Source: Sophora flavescens
Taxonomy: Eukaryota; Streptophyta; Magnoliopsida; Fabales; Fabaceae
Assembly (NCBI GenBank): GCA_030762895.1
Contig: CM061063.1
Location: 103,748,210-103,812,209 of the forward strand
DNA length: 64,000 nt
Reading direction: 5' to 3'
Shown in pieces: positions 58,141 through 64,000 of the stretch; positions within the stretch are counted from its first letter, which is position 1; each line of letters opens with the position of its first letter. The notes beneath the pieces were generated by a model that was not told the DNA's origin, did not search any database, and was given only the letters and a program-made list of their open reading frames with translations. Both the position numbers and the translations under genes were made by a program.

Positions 58141-59470
58141 ACTTTGCTTGTCCCCAAGCAAACTAAAACTCAAAAATACTCAACACTTGGCAAGCTTAAC
58201 GGATTCAATCGATTTCGCACAAATTTCATGCCATTTTAGCAATACAATTTTTTCTTCAATGTTTTCCCCCTTGCAACAATGTGATCCCCACATTCATTTA
58301 CTTTAAACCAAGAGAATCCTATCATTCATGCAATCAATAATCTAAGTTGAGGATCCAAGTGACACACAAAAGGGAGATCACCAATTTCAAACAATTGCCT
58401 TCCTCACAAGGACATTTAGTATTTCACTCAATCACTCAAGTGTCTAGGTTATCATCTTTCACTCAATTTCAATTTCAAGAGCACTTCCCATGAATTTGAT
58501 TTTCATCTCAAACAAAGTTCCCACGAAAACATGTATGTAACATCAAAAGGTCTTTTAAAGGTTGTAATGGGGCCTGGCTAAAGGTAGGATATTCATAGGT
58601 ACTAGGCTTAAGTCCCTAGGAAATAAGAGAGCATGAAACTTTTTACACTTCTTTTTTTCACTCTAATTCCTTTTTCCATTTTTCTTTTTACTTTGGGTGA
58701 CTACAGCCTCTTTCTTTTAATACCCTTTTTGACATTTTTGTACTTTTCTTCTTTTTTCCTTTTGCCTTTGGATCCAACCTCTATTTTTCTTTTTCTCATT
58801 CCAAAACAACATATCACATCCTTGTAGCCACCCCAAACTTAGTTTCCTTCAACCTTTGTCTTGCTAAGCATCCATGATCTCCTAATCTTAAGATTGGGTT
58901 AACATTGTTTTTTTCGGATTTTTGGCTTAAACAAAAGGTCATCAAGAAACAATAGGCTTATTAGGCTCAATGTGGTTAACTAGGGAACATGCATTAGGGA
59001 TTGGTTCAATTTAGGCCAAGTAGCTATTTCAAAGAAAATTGCCTAAATCATTTGATGCAACCACATAAATATGCAAACCATAAAGAGATTCAAGCAAATC
59101 CGGGAAAGTGCAACTTAAAAGTGATTCACACAATTAAAAACAAAGTTGGAGGCTCAAATTCCTCACCTGGACATTTTTTCGCAAATTGTTTGACAGAGAT
59201 ACAACCCCTAGTGTGTGCAACCCTTCACCCCAAACTTATCATAGTTTATGCAATCACAATAAAGTTTCTCAAAGTTCAATTTTCAATTTTTCACATGGGG
59301 GTCAATTTTCAATTTTCAAATCCTAGGGGGAAATCATAAAAAATCAACATATAACATGCAATCAATATATGCCAAATTCAATAAAATCCATTTAAGCTCA
59401 CCGACACAGGACTCACACACATAACTCAAAGAAAAGCAAAGCAAAGCAAAGAAATTAAAAAGAGAAAGGT
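58141..59470. other. internal non-coding part of the LTR element
   Basis: No supported gene on either strand between the ORF and the polypurine tract; pyrimidine-rich stretches give chance frames only. Confidence 0.5.
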
Positions 59471-60697
59471 TTAGAAAAAACTCATGAAAGCGCTTCCACC
59501 GGGATCCCACTTCCTGTGATACAGCGGCCAAGGAATGCTCAAATTGTAGTATGATCCTGCCGGATCCCATGGCCTGCAGCATAAATATGGAAGTGAGCGC
59601 TTGAAACTCAGGGTGACTTCTTCAAGTGTGAAGGACTTTTCACTCCCTCTTGGATCAAAGATGACCTCTTTGTCAACAAAGTCTTCCCAATAAAAATGGG
59701 GTTCAACCTCTTGGACTGGCCATGGCGCCTTCATAGTTAAAGATCCAAAATCCAATTTCTCAGGTAGAGGCATGAACTCCATCGTTGACTGCTTCAAAAT
59801 GTGAGGTGGCAAACAAGTGGAGAGGATCACTGGTGCTGCTTTGGCTTCTACACAATCTTCATTCACTGAATCACCAAATCCATCACCTTCCATATATGCA
59901 AAAATCTCAGCACAAACCACACAAGTATTTTTTTCATCACAATCAACACATGCGTAGGAGCCAATAGAATCATTTAATTCCAAAAGTTCTTCATCATCCT
60001 CAAGCATGGTGAAATAGATGTCCTCCAAATGCCTTTTTCTCTCAATCTCTTCAGTCAAGAGTTCAATGGGAGATAGTGCAACTATGTTCTCACAAACAGG
60101 GTCTTTAGTTCTTAATTCGGTTGCTCCCACTTCTTCATCTTCCTCATCATCCATTATTGAATCATCTTCATCATCATCCATCAAGTTCCCATTTGGCATT
60201 TCAGATAGTTGGGTAGAGAGTTCCTCAATATGTTCCCCGAGACTTCGAATGGTATCTTCTTGATTTTTTAAACTCTCCATTGTTGTTACCATGAAGTTCT
60301 CCAAAATATCCTCTAAGTGAGACCCACCATCCGGAATAGGTTGCTCAAAATTGACTGTGATTTCGGATTTGAAGTTCTCCCAAGCAACTTCCAATGGTGA
60401 TGGCTCATCATACCATTGAGATGGTTGTGGTTGATATGAAGGTGCGGAAGATTCTCGATATTCCTCTTGATCAATCCAAGCATTGTTTGGAGGATTCCCC
60501 CACCATGGAGTGGAAGTGTTGGGAAATTGATTTCCCCATTCAGAATAACCTACCAATGGTGGATGAGAGACAGTTGCACTTGACAACTCATTACTCACTT
60601 GTTGGATGTTTATGGCCAATTCTAGCATATCTGCCCGCAGTTGCAGCTCAGACATCTCAATTTCTGCATCAGATGGATGATAACAATTGTAGTCCAT
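59471..60697 (-). CDS. unknown 408-residue protein of the non-autonomous LTR element
   Basis: An intact frame runs from an ATG at 60,697 to a TAA at 59,471. It opens with MDYNCYHPSDAEIEMSELQL; a Trp/Pro-rich segment follows (about residues 55-95), then a possible coiled coil (LGEHIEELSTQLSEM), a strongly acidic run (MDDDEDDSIMDDEEDEE), a compact CXXCX5CXXC group (CVDCDEKNTCVVC) and a C-terminus with two WDPxGS words. I find no gag core, zinc knuckle of CX2CX4HX4C type, protease or polymerase motif. It may be a divergent gag-like structural protein or a captured gene. It is the only ORF of the element and has no lesions. Confidence 0.6.
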   Translation of the reverse strand: MDYNCYHPSDAEIEMSELQLRADMLELAINIQQVSNELSSATVSHPPLVGYSEWGNQFPNTSTPWWGNPPNNAWIDQEEYRESSAPSYQPQPSQWYDEPSPLEVAWENFKSEITVNFEQPIPDGGSHLEDILENFMVTTMESLKNQEDTIRSLGEHIEELSTQLSEMPNGNLMDDDEDDSIMDDEEDEEVGATELRTKDPVCENIVALSPIELLTEEIERKRHLEDIYFTMLEDDEELLELNDSIGSYACVDCDEKNTCVVCAEIFAYMEGDGFGDSVNEDCVEAKAAPVILSTCLPPHILKQSTMEFMPLPEKLDFGSLTMKAPWPVQEVEPHFYWEDFVDKEVIFDPRGSEKSFTLEEVTLSFKRSLPYLCCRPWDPAGSYYNLSIPWPLYHRKWDPGGSAFMSFF

Positions 60698-60872
60698 GAT
60701 CCTGTCAAATCAATTTCCACCTCACAGACAAATAAGGCCCAAGATTAAAGAAACACAAATTCAAATATATACAAAACTAACAAAAGAAAGAGATCAATTA
60801 TATACAGAAAAATAAGATAAAAATGTCTAAATTAGTTGTCTCATTTGTTACTACTGATATTGGCAAAGCCAA

Positions 60873-60890
60873 TCCCCGGCAACTGCACCA
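60873..60890 (-). other. primer-binding site, tRNA-Asp-like
   Basis: The minus strand TGGTGCAGTTGCCGGGGA lies next to the 5' LTR end (TAACA, then AGTTTT). It differs from the Athila site TGGCGCCGTTGCCGGGGA at two of 18 positions. Confidence 0.75.
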
Positions 60891-60896
60891 AAAACT

Positions 60897-61784
60897 TGTT
60901 ACGCATTTTTTTGAATAAAGGCAAGTGCACCTTGTCGCAAACAAGTAATACGGTGGTGAGACCGGATATCGTCCTCAGGGATCGGTTGCCAATTACCAAT
61001 TCACAAACTCAACAACTATCTAGACTAAACTATGGTATGAAGGGAGATCAAAACATAAAATAAAATAAAGCAATAAAATATTTTTGGTCTTTTGGGTATT
61101 TTATCGAACACTTGGAGGGCAACAGAAATACGGTTAAAATTGTCAAGGTTAGACTACACTAATCCTCCCTTAATTGCAATGAAATGATTAGCAACGCAAG
61201 TCCTAATTCAATTATGACAATCAAGCCTTTTTAAATACTCAAACCCTAATGTCTTAGGTGGAATGAGCCTAAAATCCCAAATTAAGCCCTAATGTTTTAG
61301 GTGGAATAACCAGAGATTTTGCATTAAGGGTCAAGACTTATAAGATTGCAAGCACCCCAAGACCTATGTCTAGGTTCATGAACTACTTGGCATTTGATTC
61401 ATAAGCATGCCCTAACATCAATCTTTCAATTGTCTATCAAAGCAACAAATCATTCCATGGGTAGCTAAGCCAAGAAAAGCATTAAGCATAGAATCAAACA
61501 CTCATAAAGAAATAGAAACTTGCATTGAAACCAAATAAAATACAAACAAGTTCAGAAAAGCTACATCTAACCCCAACAACTAGGGGATTTAACTACTCAT
61601 GATAAATGACAATACAAAAGAGAAGGAGAGAAGAGATGAAGAACACTCATAGAAGAATCCTCCAGTCTTCTCCCATTCCCAGAGCAAGGAAAACCTCCCT
61701 TTTCAGGGTTGGAACCCTAGTCCAGCCGTAGCCTCCAAGTGCCCAACTCTCCTCAATCTGCCCTAAACAGCTTATAAACAGAGG
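60897..61784 (-). repeat. 5' LTR of the non-autonomous element, outer part missing
   Basis: It matches 56,796-57,684 closely and then stops after CTTATAAACAGAGG; the next base belongs to the NAC duplication. The U3 part with the CpG array is absent, so this LTR has no complete promoter. Confidence 0.8.
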
Positions 61785-62190
61785 AAGTAAATTTTGGAAG
61801 TCAAATTTGTATAGACTTCTGGAATTTATATTCCGGAAGTAAATGTTTTGATCATGTCTCGAAAATTAAGTTTCGGAACGTTGTTTCATGCATTCTGGAA
61901 ACAAAATTTCGGAATTGAAAATTTTGTGTTCCGGAATTTAATTTTCGAAAGCAACGGGCGAAAAGGAAACCTGAGAAATAAAATAAATGCTTTTTATTCC
62001 AATTGAGCCATAAAGTAATTGGATGAATAAAATCGAAGCAAAAATAATAAACTCAGCTTACAATGTAATAAAGAATTGTCAAAACTAAATAATTTCCTTA
62101 GCAAATCCATGAGAAAAATGATAAATGGTTCGAATTTTTGTCGTCTCCATGCAAACGAGTTATCACCATGCCCACTTTATTGGTAATATC
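61785..62190. other. duplication copy B resumes; no gene
   Basis: It aligns with about 45,127-45,573 (GAAGTAAATTTTGGAAGTC). It is slightly longer than copy A because of TTCCGGAA-type words that are degraded there. Confidence 0.6.
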
Positions 62191-63942
62191 TCAGTAGTAA
62201 AAATCTACAAGATTACAAAGATTTAACCACTCGTCATCCGAAGATGCAATTGGACTTGACGGAGGAGGAATAAATGAGTTTGAGTCCATGCCACTCTCGA
62301 AGATAGAAGGAGAATATGACACCATAGTTTGCAAATATTGACCATCTTGAGAATGTTGATTTGGCATATATTGCTCTTCCATTGAAATTGTCTCTTCATT
62401 ACTCTTCATTAGCAAAAATTGACCATTTTGAGAATGTTGATTTGGCATACAAGGTAGGGTGGTAACATCTTCCGTGGAAATTGACGCTTCTCGAATACTT
62501 TGTTCAATCTCACTTTGATGCTTATTCATTTCTTTAGTAGTCTCACCATCTAAAGATGACACTTGAGAATGTTGATTTGGCATATCATGTAGGTTGGTAA
62601 CATCTTGGATTGAATCTGTCACTTGTTCTCTTGTGTCTTCTATTTCACTTTTATGACGCTTATTCATTTCTTTAGCATTCTCATCATCCATTTCACGCTT
62701 CTTCTTATAAATTTTACAAAGAACCCAACCATCCAACTACATTTAAATATAGAAGTAAACATAAGTAAGAGACACTAATAATAATTTTTAAATATATATA
62801 ACGGAATTAAAGAATATGATATATAAACTTCAGAAGGCAAATTGCTACCGTTTGTTTTATATGTGCAGACCTCTTAAACAAAACTTCTTGTTTTTTAATT
62901 TTATTTTAATATATTAGTTCAAAATCACACACTTTAACTCATTATAAAAATCAAATAATTTAAAATTATGAACATTAAAATTGAAAATCACAAAAGTTAA
63001 TGAAAAGAAAGAATAGTGAAATATATTTTTGATTAATGGAAGGAATTATAAAATGCGAATTAATCAAAAAATGAACTTGCATCACTTTTAAACAATAAGT
63101 TATTAAAATTGAAACCAAATAACTGACCGTTTTCATAAAAATAAATTTAGATATTTATTTTAAAATAATTAAACAAGTTCTTTTTACAAAAAAATAAATT
63201 CAATAAAATTGAAATAAATTATAAATTATTTTATGAAAATAGTGGACGTTCTATAAATATACCAGCGAAATCAGAAAGATATATTATTTTATAAATATTT
63301 TTGTGATCACTATGAATTTTTTTGATAATTTTCCGTCAAAAATATATAACCTGATTTTATCAAAATGTGTTATCAATTCATATAACAAAAAATTATTTAA
63401 CTTGTTTTAACTTTCTTAGTTAATTGATTTAAAATATAGGAAAATATATTTTCAACATTTCAACATGCTCTCTTCATCAAAATATATTTTATTATTACCT
63501 ATTATTTTTTATTAAATTAGTTTAAGATAGTGAGATGCATGCATATATATGAAATAACATGACTATCAACTTATTCAATCACTCATAAGAAAAGTAAAAA
63601 ACTCAAGCACCACTATTTTAAAATCAAAGTGCAATGAATAATATGTTACCTTCGAAGGAGGAGTTGAACTTGAACTTTCAACATGCATTCCATTACATTT
63701 GAATTCTTGCATAATCCAGTTAGTTTTCATAGCTTTTTTGGGTTTTCCTTTGTAAAATTTCAAAGTCTTCTTAAATCCAATTACAGTGTTGTTGATGCGT
63801 ATTTCATTATCTCTTCCCGTAGCTTTCCAAAAACCAACCCCTCCAGCTGAACGATCAGGTCTACTCCCATTTGGATATTTTCGATTTCTTGGAGTGAAAA
63901 AGTACATAATTTGTTCTCCTTCATATTTATTATTATATTTAT
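62191..63942 (-). CDS. NAC-domain transcription factor, copy B, exons 2 and 3 (partial)
   Basis: Exon 2 is 63,942-63,650 (293 bp) and exon 3 is 62,736-62,191, with GT-AG borders and agreeing phase; exon 1 lies beyond the window. Block C (YFFTPRNRKYPNGSRPDRS, GFWKATGRD), block D (GFKKTLKFYKGKPKK) and block E (DGWVLCKIYKKK) of the NAC DNA-binding domain are present. The C-terminal region has NQHSQ(D/N)GQ-type repeats and ends DDEWLNLCNLVDFYY, an acidic/hydrophobic end that could activate transcription. No lesion is seen in this part. The first NAC block of copy A (GYKFRPDDVDLIEYL) departs from the common LPPGFRFHPTDEEL, so the pair is a divergent NAC type. Confidence 0.78.
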
Positions 63943-64000
63943 CTGCATAAAAATAAATAACAAATGCAATAATATAAAATAATTATTCGGAAACATATTC

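Larger units (their letters stand above)
56796..61784 (-). mobile_element. non-autonomous LTR retrotransposon with one unknown ORF
   Basis: On the minus strand: 5' LTR (61,784-60,897, outer part missing), tRNA-Asp-like primer site, a single 408-codon ORF, polypurine tract, 3' LTR (58,123-56,796). The LTRs begin TGATAAGCC (seen only in the 3' copy) and end TAACA. No protease, RT, RNase H or integrase words occur in the 2.8-kb internal region. This fits the LARD or TR-GAG kind of non-autonomous element. The 5' LTR breaks at 61,784 directly into NAC duplication sequence, so the element is truncated. Confidence 0.75.
50955..64000. repeat. segmental duplication, copy B, interrupted by two elements
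   Basis: 50,955-53,251 matches 42,650-44,960 and 61,785-64,000 matches 45,127-47,287. The insert between (53,252-61,784) is the hAT plus the LTR element, and about 165 bp of copy A (44,961-45,127) is missing at the join. The copy continues beyond the window. Confidence 0.85.

Noticed and set aside
58633..59339. Plus-strand frames inside the non-autonomous LTR element
   Set aside because: They oppose the element's orientation, are Phe/Leu-rich from T-rich DNA and show no domain.

Overview
The window is nuclear DNA of a flowering plant: long AT-rich introns with GT-AG splice sites, aaaccctag-type 5' leaders, Ty1/copia, Ty3/gypsy Athila, LINE, SINE, hAT and MITE repeats, and NAC and TFIIIC genes. 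MITE sequences and overall texture suggest a legume, but that is an impression and not a proof.

Layout. 1-3,750: minus-strand Ty1/copia gag/pol debris with one LTR. 3,751-5,900: a LINE with only an ORF1-like region. 5,900-6,310: a tandem repeat of about 176 bp. 7,160-25,410: a hAT transposon with subterminal GGATGGAT-rich ends and a near-perfect 8-bp target duplication. It holds the tail of its transposase plus exons of a captured DnaJ-type Cys-rich zinc-finger gene. An intron of that captured gene received a copia-type LTR (10,582-24,051), and that LTR was split by a complete 11.9-kb Athila-like element (11,273-23,191; LTRs of 1,407 bp, TSD ATTCC). The Athila element has a broken gag-pol, an intact 411-codon third ORF, and arrays of TCACGGCCGTGA palindromes in both LTRs and in the pol-ORF3 spacer. 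25,905-28,735: a 5'-truncated copia pol, minus strand. 28,790-30,013: MITEs.

30,222-42,236 is the only large host gene: a 14-exon plus-strand gene for a TFIIIC90/GTF3C4-like subunit of RNA polymerase III factor TFIIIC, with an N-terminal WD40 part and a C-terminal zinc-binding part. Its introns contain a LINE with a second LINE inside it, two SINEs with target duplications, a microsatellite and a G-rich tract. The summed exon length is one base over a multiple of three, and the extra base maps to the start of exon 13.

42,650 to the window end is a direct segmental duplication carrying a foldback element, a MITE and a minus-strand NAC-domain gene. Copy A (42,650-47,581) has a frameshifted and prematurely stopped NAC gene. 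Copy B (50,955-64,000) has clean NAC exons 2 and 3 (exon 1 lies outside the window) but is split by a degenerate hAT (53,252 onward) and by a non-autonomous LTR element (56,796-61,784, minus). That element carries a single intact 408-codon ORF of unknown function and an array of TCGCGAGGCGA words in its U3. Its primer-binding site and polypurine neighbourhood resemble those of the Athila element, so the two may share a replication machinery.
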